A stretch of DNA of 64,000 nucleotides from Advenella sp. FME57 (GTDB lineage Bacteria; Pseudomonadota; Gammaproteobacteria; Burkholderiales; Burkholderiaceae_B), in NCBI RefSeq assembly GCF_014897675.1, contig NZ_JABUXU010000017.1:1-64000 (forward strand), in the 5' to 3' direction. Shown piece by piece: positions 44,874-53,989 of the stretch. The notes under the pieces are model-generated. The model worked only from the letters and a program-made list of their open reading frames with translations, did no database searches and was not told the DNA's origin. Both the position numbers and the translations under genes were made by a program. The stretch's first letter is position 1; each line of letters starts with the position of its first letter.

Positions 44874-46294
44874 AGCTGTTTTCGCGCAGCCTCAAATCCA
44901 TTTTGCTATGGCTGCTGGTGCCGGCGCTTTTGCTCACCATGCTGACCGCCCTCGGCTTGTCCAGTAAGGACCTGCGCAAGCAAATCACGGTGGCCTACGA
45001 TCGCTCCCTGGTCGGCGCGCTCAATTCACTGAACCATAACATCTCGACCGAAAGCGGTGGGCTCTCGCTGGAGCAGCCTTACACCCTGCTGGAGTTTTAC
45101 GAGCTTACGGCCAATGATGACGTGTTCTTCAAGATCGCCGCCGACGACGGCCTGTCGGTCATCGGCAATGCAGATCTGCCGATGCCGGAGGTAGCCCTGG
45201 AGTCGGGCAAAGCCTATTTTTTCGATACCGATTATTTGGGCGAGCCGGTACGCTCGGTGGTCATGGCGCGCGAAGCAGTGCCGCCCCTGTATGGCGATAA
45301 AAGCGTGCGCATCATCATCCAGGTGGCCGAAGGCATTGGAGACCGGGAGTCCTTTATCAACCGCATGTTATGGCGCTCGGTGGGCCGGGATCTGCTGCTC
45401 ATTGCGGTTGTGATGATCATTGTGATCGTTGGCATTATTTTCGCCGTACGGCCGCTGGAGCGCCTGCGCTACGAGATGCGTTCGCGCACCATCAATGATC
45501 TGCGGCCCGTGAGCACAGAGGGGATGCCCAAAGAGGTCAAGCCGCTGGTCAATGCGATCAATCAGCACATGCAGCGCTATACCGAGCAGGCGGACCGCCA
45601 GCGCCAGTTCCTGGATGACGCCTCGCATCAGTTGAAAACGCCGTTGGCCGTGCTCAAGACACAGCTGGATTACGCCTTGCGCGAATCAGACCCGCAGGAA
45701 GTGCGCGAGGTGCTGCTGTCCATGAATGAAGGGGTGGATCGGGCCATTCGCATGACCAGCCAGATGCTGGCGCTGGCGCGCGTGCGCGATTCGCTGGATA
45801 CGCAGGTATGGCAGGTATGGCAGGACAGCGCCCCGGTCAATCTGGGTGAACTGGTCAATGAACTGGTCCGGGATTTGTGGCCGGTCATACGCGAGCGACG
45901 CATTGATCTGGAAGTCATACCGTCCGATACCCCGCTGTACGTGCGCGGGGTTGCCTGGCTGTTGCAGGAAGCGCTGCGCAACGTGCTGGATAACGCCATT
46001 CGTTATTGTCCGCGACAGGGGGCGGTAGCGATTTCGCTGGAGCGCCAGGACGATACCACGGTCCAGGTCGTGGTCGAAGATAGCGGGGCTGGGATGTCCG
46101 AAGAAGACAGGCAGAAAGCCGGTATCCGTTTCCGGCGGGGCAAGGCGGGCAAGCATTTGCCTGGCGCTGGCCTGGGACTGGCCATTGTCAGCACCATCCT
46201 GCAAATGCATCAGGCCCGGATGGTGCTGGAACCTGGTGTACGGCTCAAGGGCTTGCGTGTGCGCTTAGTGTTTACCCTTAATTTGACGCCTTAA
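44870..46294 (+). CDS. tctE: Sensor histidine kinase, TctE-like
   Basis: A 474-residue membrane kinase. Transmembrane helices lie at about residues 10-30 and 173-193, flanking a periplasmic sensor of about 140 residues. HAMP-like linker, then DHp with His253 (DDASHQLKTPLAVLKTQLDYALRES) and a HATPase domain with NVLDNAIRYC and GAGLGLAIV. The TctE/QseC architecture and position before a tctCBA unit suggest sensing of a citrate-like acid. It is coupled to tctD by a 4-base overlap. Confidence 0.88.
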   Translation: MKLFSRSLKSILLWLLVPALLLTMLTALGLSSKDLRKQITVAYDRSLVGALNSLNHNISTESGGLSLEQPYTLLEFYELTANDDVFFKIAADDGLSVIGNADLPMPEVALESGKAYFFDTDYLGEPVRSVVMAREAVPPLYGDKSVRIIIQVAEGIGDRESFINRMLWRSVGRDLLLIAVVMIIVIVGIIFAVRPLERLRYEMRSRTINDLRPVSTEGMPKEVKPLVNAINQHMQRYTEQADRQRQFLDDASHQLKTPLAVLKTQLDYALRESDPQEVREVLLSMNEGVDRAIRMTSQMLALARVRDSLDTQVWQVWQDSAPVNLGELVNELVRDLWPVIRERRIDLEVIPSDTPLYVRGVAWLLQEALRNVLDNAIRYCPRQGAVAISLERQDDTTVQVVVEDSGAGMSEEDRQKAGIRFRRGKAGKHLPGAGLGLAIVSTILQMHQARMVLEPGVRLKGLRVRLVFTLNLTP

Positions 46295-46524
46295 ACGGCA
46301 TTGCCGCCGCATTTGAAAGGCAATCGAAAGGTTCCATCTGTAATGTACGCAGAGTTCCCGTGGTCCCGTGTGTTGTGGCGGTTGCGCAACGCGCAGGACA
46401 GGTTTTTGCCAGGCTCTAGCGTGCGCAGGTGCGCCAGAGCAATGGGCAGAACCGGACGGCAACGGCTGGTCAGGCTGCAGGCCCGGCCAATTCCTACCAT
46501 TTAATTATAAAGATGAGACTAACC

Positions 46525-47520
46525 ATGCGTTCTTCTTTCCTGTCCCGAGTCTTCGGTACTTCTGTCATTGCTGCCCAGCTTGCGATTGCACCGGCCGCGT
46601 TTGCCGACGAACCCCGTCGTCCTGAATGTATTGCACCGGCGCAGCCTGGTGGTGGTTTTGACCTGACCTGCCGTCTGGCGCAGGAAGGTCTCAAACAGAG
46701 TGGCGCGCTCAAAGCCCCGATGCGCATCGTGTATATGCCCGGTGGTATCGGCGCGGTCGCGTACAACAACGTGGTTGCGCAAAAACCGTCTGAAGGCGGC
46801 AATATCGTGGCGTTTTCCGGCGGCTCATTGCTCAATCTGGCGCAGGGCAAATTCGGCAAGTACAACGAAAACGATGTACGCTGGCTTGCTGCTATCGGCA
46901 CCGATTACGGCGTGGCTGTTGTGCGCAATGACTCTCCCTATAAAGACTTGAAATCACTGATGCAGGCGTTCAAGGATGACCCGACCAAGATCGTGCTTGG
47001 CGCCGGCGGCACCGTTGGCAGCCAGGATTGGATGAAAGCGGCGCTTACTGCCAAGGCTGCGGGGGTGGATTACAAGAAAATGCGTTTTGTCGCCTTTGAA
47101 GGGGGCGGCGAGTCTGTCACCGCACTGCGTGGCGGCCATATCCAGGCCTATATGGGTGATGCGGCGGAAGCCTTCACCATGCTCGAAGGCGGCGCGCCCA
47201 TCAGAGTGCTGGCCGTATTCAACGACAAACGTCTGGAGGGCAAGTTCAAGGACATACCCACCGCCAAGGAACAGGGCTTTGATATTCAGTGGCCGATTAT
47301 TCGCGGTTATTATGTCGGCCCCAAAGTGTCTGACGAAGATTACAACTTCTGGCTTGATGCTTTCAAGAAAATGACCGCCGATCCCGGCTTTGCCAAACTG
47401 CGCGAACAGCAGGGTCTGTTCCCCCTTGATAAAACCGGTCCCGAGCTGGATGCCTATGTCAAGGAGCGCGTTGCCGCGTACCGCGAACTGGCCGATTCCT
47501 TTGGCCTGATGAAAAAATAA
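46525..47520 (+). CDS. tctC: TTT-family periplasmic binding protein (TctC), system 3
   Basis: A 331-residue TctC receptor. The signal peptide ends APAAFA and the mature part begins DEPRRPECIAPAQPGGGFDLTCRLAQEGL, closer to the original tricarboxylate TctC than the two other receptors here (two Cys bracketing PGGGFDLT). The start is uncertain: ATG 46525 gives good spacing to GATGAG, while ATG 46513 would add four residues. It lies 230 bases after tctE and heads tctCBA. A tricarboxylate such as citrate is the likely ligand. Confidence 0.9.
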   Translation: MRSSFLSRVFGTSVIAAQLAIAPAAFADEPRRPECIAPAQPGGGFDLTCRLAQEGLKQSGALKAPMRIVYMPGGIGAVAYNNVVAQKPSEGGNIVAFSGGSLLNLAQGKFGKYNENDVRWLAAIGTDYGVAVVRNDSPYKDLKSLMQAFKDDPTKIVLGAGGTVGSQDWMKAALTAKAAGVDYKKMRFVAFEGGGESVTALRGGHIQAYMGDAAEAFTMLEGGAPIRVLAVFNDKRLEGKFKDIPTAKEQGFDIQWPIIRGYYVGPKVSDEDYNFWLDAFKKMTADPGFAKLREQQGLFPLDKTGPELDAYVKERVAAYRELADSFGLMKK

Positions 47521-47607
47521 CAGCACCGTCTGACCCGCTGCCGCCAGCCCTGGCGGGCAGCGGCCGGCGCTGCGGCGCCGTGACCATCTCTGTCTGGAAC
47601 TACCACC

Positions 47608-48045
47608 ATGAATGATCGCATATTGGGGATTGTATCCCTGGGGCTTGCCATATTCCTGACCGTCTTCGGCTGGAACCTGCATGCACCCGTTTCCTACGAG
47701 CCTGTGGGCCCGCGCGCCTTTCCCTTGCTGATTGCACTGGTTATCGGTCTGTGCGGCCTGTGGCTTATCTACAAAAACGAATTTACTGCCCAGGCCAATC
47801 CGCCGGGCGCCAACGGTCGCATTTTCTTGATGGTGCTGGTCGCCATGGGTTATGCCTTCCTGTTTCAATGGCTTGGCTTCGTTGTCGCTACCGTGCTCAT
47901 GACCGTGCTGGTGGGTCGCCTGTTTAGAGGCGCCTGGATCAAGTGCCTGATGGGCGGTGTTGGCATGGGCGTTTTGTTTTTTCTCCTGTTCGATAGCGCG
48001 CTTGATGTCGTGCTGCCAACGGGGATTCTGGAGGGCCTGCTATGA
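47608..48045 (+). CDS. tctB: TTT-family small membrane subunit (TctB), system 3
   Basis: A 145-residue protein with four hydrophobic segments (for example ILGIVSLGLAIFLTVFGW and GRIFLMVLVAMGYAFLFQWLGFVVATVLMTVLV). The YEPVGPRAFPLLIAL segment is the TctB pattern. It ends within the tctA start (ATGA overlap), so the two membrane subunits are co-translated. Confidence 0.88.
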   Translation: MNDRILGIVSLGLAIFLTVFGWNLHAPVSYEPVGPRAFPLLIALVIGLCGLWLIYKNEFTAQANPPGANGRIFLMVLVAMGYAFLFQWLGFVVATVLMTVLVGRLFRGAWIKCLMGGVGMGVLFFLLFDSALDVVLPTGILEGLL

Positions 48046-49583
48046 GCGGCTTACTCGATCATTTATCTATCGGTTTCGGCGTTGCACTGACCTGGAGTAA
48101 TCTGCTGATTGCTGCCGTTGGCGCTTTCCTGGGTACGCTGGTGGGCGTGCTCCCTGGCCTGGGGCCCATCAATGGCGTGGCCATGTTGATCCCGCTGGCG
48201 TTTGCCATGAACTTTCCGCCCGAATCCGCCCTGATTCTGCTGGCTGCCGTATATGTCGGCGCCGAATATGGCGGTCGGATCACATCGATTCTGCTCAACG
48301 TGCCGGGCGAGGCCAGCGCGATCATGACCACGCTTGACGGCTATCCGCTGGCGCGTCAGGGTTTGGCGAACGTCGCGCTGTCGTTGTCTGCCTGGTCTGC
48401 CTTCTGCGGTGCAATGGTTTCGGTTGTCGGCATTATGCTGCTGGCGCCATTACTGGCGCGCTGGGCCCTGGCTTTTGGCCCGCCCGAGTACTTTGTCCTG
48501 ATGATATTCTCGTTCTGCTGCCTGACCAGCCTGCTGGGTAAAAAACCGGTCAAGGGAACGCTTGCGGCCATGCTTGGTCTGGCCATTTCCGTGGTCGGCG
48601 TGGATGCCAACTCCGGCGTCTATCGCTATACGTTTGACTCCGTGCATCTGGCAGATGGTGTCGAGTTCGTGGTTGTCGTGATTGCGTTGTTTGCGGTGGC
48701 CGAACTGCTTGAAATGCTTGAGAAAGTCATGGGCGGGCAGCGTATGGAGGTCGACTCCTCTGGCCGCAAAATGTTCAATCTGAAGGAGCTGGCCTTTACC
48801 TGGTGGAGTGTCGTGCGCAGCGCCTTTGTTGGTTTTTTTGTGGGTGTACTGCCGGGAGCTGGCGCCAGCGTGGCCGCTGCTGTGGCTTACTCACAGGAAA
48901 AACGCATTATTGAAGGCAAGGATCCCGATGCCAAGTTCGGCAAGGGCGATATGCGGGGTCTGGTTGCGCCGGAAGCTGCTGCTACCGGCTCTGCCATCGG
49001 TTCCTTTGTGCCCATGCTGACCCTGGGGGTGCCAGGATCGGGCACCACGGCGGTGATGATGGGTGCGCTCACGCTGTATAACATTACCCCCGGTCCTGTG
49101 CTGTTCGACACCAAGCCGGAGCTGGTGTGGGGGCTGATCGCGTCGCTGTTCATTGCCAACGTCATGCTGTTTGTCATGAACGTACCGATGGTGCGCGTGT
49201 TCTCCAAAGTGCTTGCGGTTCCTGGCTGGCTGCTGGTCCCGGGCATTTTATGCATCAGCTTTATCGGTGTATATGCGATTAATGCGGGCAGTTTTGATCT
49301 GATGATGGCTGTGATAGTCGGCGTTATCGGCTACTGGCTGCGCAAGATGGAAATCCCCATGGCGCCGCTGGTGCTTGGGGTGGTGCTGGGCGACATGATG
49401 GAACAGAACCTACGACGCGCCCTGTCCATTACCAATGGCGACGCCACGATCCTGGTCCAGAGCAATATCTCAATTGGCTTGTGGGTGGCTTCGGTGGCGG
49501 TGGTGGTATTGCCTTTACTGTTGCGCAGGTATAGCCGCAAAGGCAAAAAGCTGTTGGCGCAGACTGCAGACGACGGTGAATAA
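48042..49583 (+). CDS. tctA: TTT-family large membrane subunit (TctA), system 3
   Basis: A 513-residue TctA. LGTLVGVLPGLGPINGVAMLIPLAFAM at about residues 29-55, YVGAEYGGRITSILLNVPGEASAIMTTLDGYPLARQG, VGVLPGAGASVAAAVAYSQEK and TLGVPGSGTTAVMMGALTLYNITPGP form the duplicated TctA core. It is the transport subunit of the system controlled by TctDE. A hairpin follows 35 bases past the stop. Confidence 0.93.
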   Translation: MSGLLDHLSIGFGVALTWSNLLIAAVGAFLGTLVGVLPGLGPINGVAMLIPLAFAMNFPPESALILLAAVYVGAEYGGRITSILLNVPGEASAIMTTLDGYPLARQGLANVALSLSAWSAFCGAMVSVVGIMLLAPLLARWALAFGPPEYFVLMIFSFCCLTSLLGKKPVKGTLAAMLGLAISVVGVDANSGVYRYTFDSVHLADGVEFVVVVIALFAVAELLEMLEKVMGGQRMEVDSSGRKMFNLKELAFTWWSVVRSAFVGFFVGVLPGAGASVAAAVAYSQEKRIIEGKDPDAKFGKGDMRGLVAPEAAATGSAIGSFVPMLTLGVPGSGTTAVMMGALTLYNITPGPVLFDTKPELVWGLIASLFIANVMLFVMNVPMVRVFSKVLAVPGWLLVPGILCISFIGVYAINAGSFDLMMAVIVGVIGYWLRKMEIPMAPLVLGVVLGDMMEQNLRRALSITNGDATILVQSNISIGLWVASVAVVVLPLLLRRYSRKGKKLLAQTADDGE

Positions 49584-49617
49584 ACTGCACTGATCGTTCT
49601 TTGTCGCAGTATCAAGA

Positions 49618-49642
49618 AAGGGGTGCCCTGCGGGGGCCCCTT
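49618..49642. terminator. Hairpin between convergent tctA and hutG-like genes
   Basis: AAGGGG (49618-49623) pairs with CCCCTT (49637-49642), and the inner bases extend the stem. On the - strand the stem is followed by TCTT, and on the + strand by TGTCGTTTG, so it may serve both genes weakly. Confidence 0.5.
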
Positions 49643-49723
49643 GTCGTTTGTCGAAAGCAAAGCATGATGGTTGCGGGTTATTTCATACGTCATATGGGTG
49701 ACGCATTCGGCAACACGGGTCAA

Positions 49724-50521
49724 TCACATTTGTGCGTAGCGCAGCGTGGTTTCCAGCGCCTGCTGCAGCAAAGGGGTGACCCTGGCTGCCTTGGCCTCAT
49801 CGTAGGCAAAGGGCCGGGACTCCTGCATATAGGCAATTTGGGTCAATTCCAGCTGTACGGCGTGAATGCGCTCGGCCGGGTTGCCGTACTGGCGGGTGAT
49901 ATAACCACCCTTGAAGCGGCCATTGGCCGCAGCGGTAAACTGACCATCCTGTTCGATCTGTTGCGCCAGCACTGCACACAGTTCTGGATGGGCGCTTTGG
50001 TTATTGGCAGTGCCGAAATTGAAGTCTGTCAGTTTGCCGGGAAAAAACCGGCTAATCTCGGAACGGATGGAATGGGCTTCCCACAAAACCGCAAACCCGT
50101 GTTCCTGCTTGATACGCTGCAGCTCTGTTTGCAGCGCCGCGTGATACGGCTCCCAGAACAACTGCCGACGCCGGATTTTTTCCTGCTCTGACGGTTCGCG
50201 CCCCGCCAGATAAAGCGGCTCTTTGTCAAAGGTGTCCACGGGACACAAGCCGGTGGTGTCCTGGCCCGGATACAGATTCTCGTCATCGGGCGGGCGGTTC
50301 AGATCAATAATATAGCGCGAATAGACTGGCGTCAGAAAAGAGGCGCCACCATCCCTGGCAAATCCGTAAAGCCGATCCAGATGCCAGTCGGTATCATCCA
50401 CGAACCCGGCTACTTGCGTGAAGTTCGTGGCAATCTGCGGATCCAGCCTGGTCCCCATGTGGGGAATGGAAATGAGCAGAGGAATAGCGCCTTGCTGCAA
50501 GGAAAAAATGGGGTCCGGCAT
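49724..50521 (-). CDS. hutG: N-formylglutamate deformylase
   Basis: A 265-residue member of the N-formylglutamate amidohydrolase family, releasing formate and glutamate from N-formylglutamate, the last step of one histidine-degradation route. LLISIPHMGTRLD (16-28), the GFVDDTDWHLDRLY segment with metal-binding Asp/His, RYIIDLNRPPDD and LWEAHSIRSEISRFFPG are family motifs. GGAG lies just before its ATG. No other hut gene is in the window; instead it lies 30 bases after a gamma-glutamyltransferase gene on the same strand, so its natural substrate may be another N-acyl glutamate. Confidence 0.9.
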   Translation of the reverse strand: MPDPIFSLQQGAIPLLISIPHMGTRLDPQIATNFTQVAGFVDDTDWHLDRLYGFARDGGASFLTPVYSRYIIDLNRPPDDENLYPGQDTTGLCPVDTFDKEPLYLAGREPSEQEKIRRRQLFWEPYHAALQTELQRIKQEHGFAVLWEAHSIRSEISRFFPGKLTDFNFGTANNQSAHPELCAVLAQQIEQDGQFTAAANGRFKGGYITRQYGNPAERIHAVQLELTQIAYMQESRPFAYDEAKAARVTPLLQQALETTLRYAQM

Positions 50522-50551
50522 CGTTACTCCGTTTGCTCGTTCATCGCTGTT

Positions 50552-52141
50552 TCAGAAACCGACGGCCTGACCATCGCGGCGGGAGTCGGACGCTGCGTAA
50601 TAGCCATGTTCGGCTTTATAAATAAGCTGTGCGGAGCCAAACTCAAGGCTGTCGGCGGCCGCTACTTCAACCCGGTGTCCACGCGCCTTCAGGCTCTGGA
50701 CTACGGCGTCAGGCGTATGGGCTTCCAGATACACAATAGGACCGTTTTCCACGCGAAAGCGCGGTGCATCGCTCATGGCTTGCGGGTTTTGTGCGAATGC
50801 CCCCAGGCGCGCGACCATTTGCGCATGTCCCTGTGCCTGCATGCTGCCGCCCATCACGCCGAATGACATCAGCGGCTTACCCTGGCGGGTGATAAAGCCG
50901 GGGATAATGGTGTGCATGGGTTTTTTCTTGGGTCCGACGCAGTTGGCGTGTCCCTGGCGAACATTGAAGCCGCAGCCGCGGTTATGCAACGCAATGCCGG
51001 TGCCCGGTACAACCACGCCGGAACCGAAGCCGTGATAATTGGACTGGATGAACGATACCATCGTACCGTCCTGGTCAGCGGCGGTCAGATAAACCGTACC
51101 GCCACTGGCAGGCATGCCGGCAGCCGGCGTCGACGCTTTGTCCATATTGATAAGGCGAGCGCGTTCCTTCAGATAGGCAGGCGACAACAGATCTGCCGCA
51201 GTCAGCGTCATATGGACAGGGTCGGCAATATGTTCGTGCAGATCGGCAAACGCCAGTTTCATGGCCTCAACGCCCACATGATAAAAATCGGGGCTGTCTA
51301 CGCCCATGGATTCAAGATCGAATTGATCCAGGATGCCGACGCCCATCAGGGCGGCAATGCCCTGGCCGTTGGGCGGAATCTCGTGCAGCGTCAGATCGCG
51401 GAAGTTGGCGCTGATGGGCTCAACCCATTCTGCCGCAGCGCTGTCCAGATCGGCGGCCGTCAGATAGCCTCCGGTCTGCTCGGCAAAGGCAATGATTTTT
51501 TCGGCAAGCGCACCGCGGTAGAAGCTTTCGCCGCGGGTTTGGGCAATGTCCTTCAGGGTCGCGGCCTGTTCAGGAAACGTCCACAACTGGCCGGCCTTGG
51601 GAAACTGACCCTCAGGCATAAATGCCTGGGCAAAACCGGGCTGGTCCTTGCAGGTCTCGCCCTGCGCAGCCCAGATTCGCGCAATGTTCGGCGAAACCAT
51701 AAAGCCCTGTTCCGCATAACGGATGGCCGGTTCAAACAGTTCTTCAAAGGGCAGCTTGCCGAATCGTTCCGACAGGGCGCGCCAGCCGGCCACTTGCGTT
51801 GGCACGGTTACGGTGCCCCAGCCCTTGCCGGGCATCGTCGGCTGGTCCTTGAACAGGTCATACGTCCATTTTTCGGGAGAGCGGCCACACGCGCTCAATC
51901 CGTACAGTTTGCCTTCATGCCAGATTTGCACAAACAGATCGCCGCCAATGCCGTTCATGACCGGTTCCACCACTGTCAGGGCGATCGCGGTAGCCAGCGC
52001 ACTGTCTACCGCGTTGCCACCACGGTAAAGCATGGACAGCCCGGCCTGCGCGGCCAGCGGTTGCGAAGTGCTGACAGCGTTGCGAGCAAAAACGGGCATT
52101 TTTTGTGAGCGGTAGGGGAAGGACCAGTTTAAATCGGACAT
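50552..52141 (-). CDS. Gamma-glutamyltransferase family protein (YwrD-like, apparently cytoplasmic)
   Basis: A 529-residue Ntn-hydrolase of the gamma-glutamyltransferase family. The precursor cleaves itself before the nucleophilic Thr349 (ASGGTVYLTAADQDGTMVSFIQS). GGNAVDSALATAIALTVVEPVMNGIGGDLF at 41-70 and the small-subunit FGVMGGSMQAQGH are typical. The TVYL form and the absence of a signal peptide match the YwrD branch, unlike periplasmic GGTs with TTH. It would hydrolyse gamma-glutamyl amides inside the cell. It shares the transcript with the hutG-like gene and is divergent from an aminotransferase and polyamine-transport genes. Confidence 0.9.
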   Translation of the reverse strand: MSDLNWSFPYRSQKMPVFARNAVSTSQPLAAQAGLSMLYRGGNAVDSALATAIALTVVEPVMNGIGGDLFVQIWHEGKLYGLSACGRSPEKWTYDLFKDQPTMPGKGWGTVTVPTQVAGWRALSERFGKLPFEELFEPAIRYAEQGFMVSPNIARIWAAQGETCKDQPGFAQAFMPEGQFPKAGQLWTFPEQAATLKDIAQTRGESFYRGALAEKIIAFAEQTGGYLTAADLDSAAAEWVEPISANFRDLTLHEIPPNGQGIAALMGVGILDQFDLESMGVDSPDFYHVGVEAMKLAFADLHEHIADPVHMTLTAADLLSPAYLKERARLINMDKASTPAAGMPASGGTVYLTAADQDGTMVSFIQSNYHGFGSGVVVPGTGIALHNRGCGFNVRQGHANCVGPKKKPMHTIIPGFITRQGKPLMSFGVMGGSMQAQGHAQMVARLGAFAQNPQAMSDAPRFRVENGPIVYLEAHTPDAVVQSLKARGHRVEVAAADSLEFGSAQLIYKAEHGYYAASDSRRDGQAVGF

Positions 52142-52448
52142 GGGAAATATTTCACTTCTGTTGGTTGGAGGAGGGCAGCGCTTAAAAGAGAGCCATTTGT
52201 GTTATTTCATAATGAACATGATAATCATAGCTTATTATCAAGGCATATCCACCAGGACGCACCGGGGGCCCCGCATTTGCGTGAACGGCCTGGCCACCCT
52301 GCCACTCGCGCGCTGCTGGGCGCTCGCTGGTGCCTGGTCTGCGGCAGTTCCTTCGGTGATTTCCCGGACAACAGCCGGTGTGCTCGCCAAGCGGGCAGAT
52401 AGCATGGATAATAAACATGAACCAGACGCAACCGATATTGGAGACACA
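52142..52448 (+). other. Divergent regulatory region between GGT and aminotransferase genes
   Basis: About 307 bases. It holds the dyad at 52219-52240. The frame from 52140 to the aminotransferase is open, but its extra residues have no family resemblance, so it is treated as noncoding. Confidence 0.5.
52219..52240 (+). promoter_or_regulatory. Dyad with Fur-like half-sites
   Basis: TGATAAT (52219-52225) and ATTATCA (52234-52240) are exact reverse complements 8 bases apart. Each equals the half-site of the Fur 7-1-7 model, but the spacing is not the canonical one; CATAATG just upstream (52208-52214) is another partial match. It could bind Fur or an unrelated dimeric regulator. Confidence 0.45.
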
Positions 52449-53819
52449 ATGAGCAATTCAATTTCACAGCAGGGCAGTGACGACATCGCCTTTCACATGC
52501 ATCCCTATACCAACGCGATCACGCATGCGTCACAGGGGCCATTGGTCATCACCCGCGGTGATGGCATTTATGTGGAAGATGAAAACGGCAAAAAATACAT
52601 CGAAGCCATGGCCGGGTTGTGGAGCGTTGCTGTCGGTTTCAGTGAGCAGCGATTGGTAGACGCCGCCATGCGCCAGATGCAGACCCTGCCGTTCTATCAT
52701 TTGTTTACCCACAAAACGCATGAAGCCGCTGTTCGTTTCGCCAAAACGCTGATTGACTTGGCGCCGGTGCCCATGAGCAAGGTGTTCTTTACCAATTCCG
52801 GTTCAGAAGCAAATGACACTGTCATGAAACTGCTGTGGTATCGGTCCAATGCACTGGGTCAGCCGAATAAGAAAAAACTTATCGCCCGCCATAAGGGCTA
52901 TCATGGGGTCACCATCGCATCGGCCAGCCTGACCGGCTTGCCGGGCAATCACAAAGGCTTTGACCTGCCCATTGAGCGCGTATTGCATACGACATGTCCT
53001 CACTATTGGCGCGAAGGGCGGGACGGCGAAACCGAAGAGGAATTTGCCACCCGCATGGCGGCAGACCTTGAGGCGCTGATCCAGAAAGAAGGCCCCGACA
53101 CCATCGCGGCGTTCTTTGCCGAACCGGTCATGGGCGCAGGCGGGGTCATTGTGCCGCCGAAAACCTACTGGGAAAAAATCCAGGCCGTGCTGAACAAATA
53201 TGACGTGCTGCTGGTGGCCGACGAAGTTATTTGCGGGTTCGGGCGCACCGGCAAAATGTTTGCCAGTGAAACGTACGACATCAAACCCGATGTGATGGTG
53301 CTGTCCAAGCAGATTTCTTCTTCCTACCAGCCGCTGTCGGCCATATTGCTCAATAGCCGCATGTTTGATCCGATTGCCGATGAAAGCAACAAGCTGGGCG
53401 TGCTGGGGCATGGTTTTACAGCCGGAGGCCATCCGGTGGCGGTTGCCGTGGGTCAGGAAAACGTGAATATCATTCGTGAAAGAAATCTTGTACAAAATGC
53501 ATCTGTGACAGGAGCACATCTGCAGCAACGGCTTGCCGGGTTGAGCGATCATCCGCTGGTGGGCGAGGTGCGCGGAGTGGGGCTGATCGCGGGCGTAGAG
53601 CTTGTGACTGACAAGGCGGCCAAAACTGCATTGGCCAGCCCCGGGCAACTGGGCACCGCCGTAAGCCGCAAGCTGCAGGAACTGGGCGTGATTACGCGCA
53701 ATATCGGCGATACCCTGGCGTTTTGTCCGCCGTTGATCATTACCGCCGAGCAGGTGGATACCCTGGTCGACGCGGTCACGCAGGCGCTGGATGCCACTCA
53801 GCAGTCGCTCAGGTCCTGA
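52449..53819 (+). CDS. Class III omega-aminotransferase (SpuC-like)
   Basis: A 456-residue PLP enzyme of fold type I, class III. The Schiff-base residue is Lys287 (MVLSKQISSSYQP), with Asp258 in LLVADEVICGFGRTG, the phosphate site NSGSEAND (116-123), and the aromatic HKGYHG (148-153). It resembles putrescine-, omega-amino acid- or taurine-pyruvate aminotransferases; length and motifs fit SpuC (putrescine:pyruvate). The start at 52449 is supported by TTGGAGA upstream and the family N-terminus. The next genes are a polyamine-type ABC transporter, so the amino donor is probably an imported amine. Confidence 0.88.
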   Translation: MSNSISQQGSDDIAFHMHPYTNAITHASQGPLVITRGDGIYVEDENGKKYIEAMAGLWSVAVGFSEQRLVDAAMRQMQTLPFYHLFTHKTHEAAVRFAKTLIDLAPVPMSKVFFTNSGSEANDTVMKLLWYRSNALGQPNKKKLIARHKGYHGVTIASASLTGLPGNHKGFDLPIERVLHTTCPHYWREGRDGETEEEFATRMAADLEALIQKEGPDTIAAFFAEPVMGAGGVIVPPKTYWEKIQAVLNKYDVLLVADEVICGFGRTGKMFASETYDIKPDVMVLSKQISSSYQPLSAILLNSRMFDPIADESNKLGVLGHGFTAGGHPVAVAVGQENVNIIRERNLVQNASVTGAHLQQRLAGLSDHPLVGEVRGVGLIAGVELVTDKAAKTALASPGQLGTAVSRKLQELGVITRNIGDTLAFCPPLIITAEQVDTLVDAVTQALDATQQSLRS

Positions 53820-53860
53820 GCCTGATCCACCCGGGCTGCAAACTTGAAGGTGCGCAGCCA

Positions 53861-53896
53861 GGCAAACACATTTGAAATATTTCAGATATGTTTGCC
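53861..53896 (+). promoter_or_regulatory. 36-bp near-perfect dyad upstream of potA
   Basis: Two 18-base arms meet at 53878/53879 and pair at 16 of 18 positions. The outer part is GGCAAACA against TGTTTGCC and the core is TGAAATATTTCA. No T run follows, so an operator is more likely than a terminator. It is 94 bases before the potA-like start. Confidence 0.75.
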
Positions 53897-53989
53897 CTGT
53901 GCAATACAATGATATGCGCCGGTTGGTGGCGGGGGTCGTCGTAGGCGGGGCCTGTCGCTGCATGAGTGATACTGGGAGAAGCAAGGCTT

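Noticed and set aside
50912-52108. A 398-codon + strand frame opposite the gamma-glutamyltransferase
   Set aside because: No protein-like motifs. The GGT frame has the catalytic motif and correct length.
52140-52448. N-terminal extension of the aminotransferase by 103 codons
   Set aside because: The extra residues do not resemble the family, and TTGGAGA supports the start at 52449.
52803-53984. A 393-codon - strand frame opposite the aminotransferase
   Set aside because: It is antisense to intact PLP-enzyme motifs and has no ribosome site.
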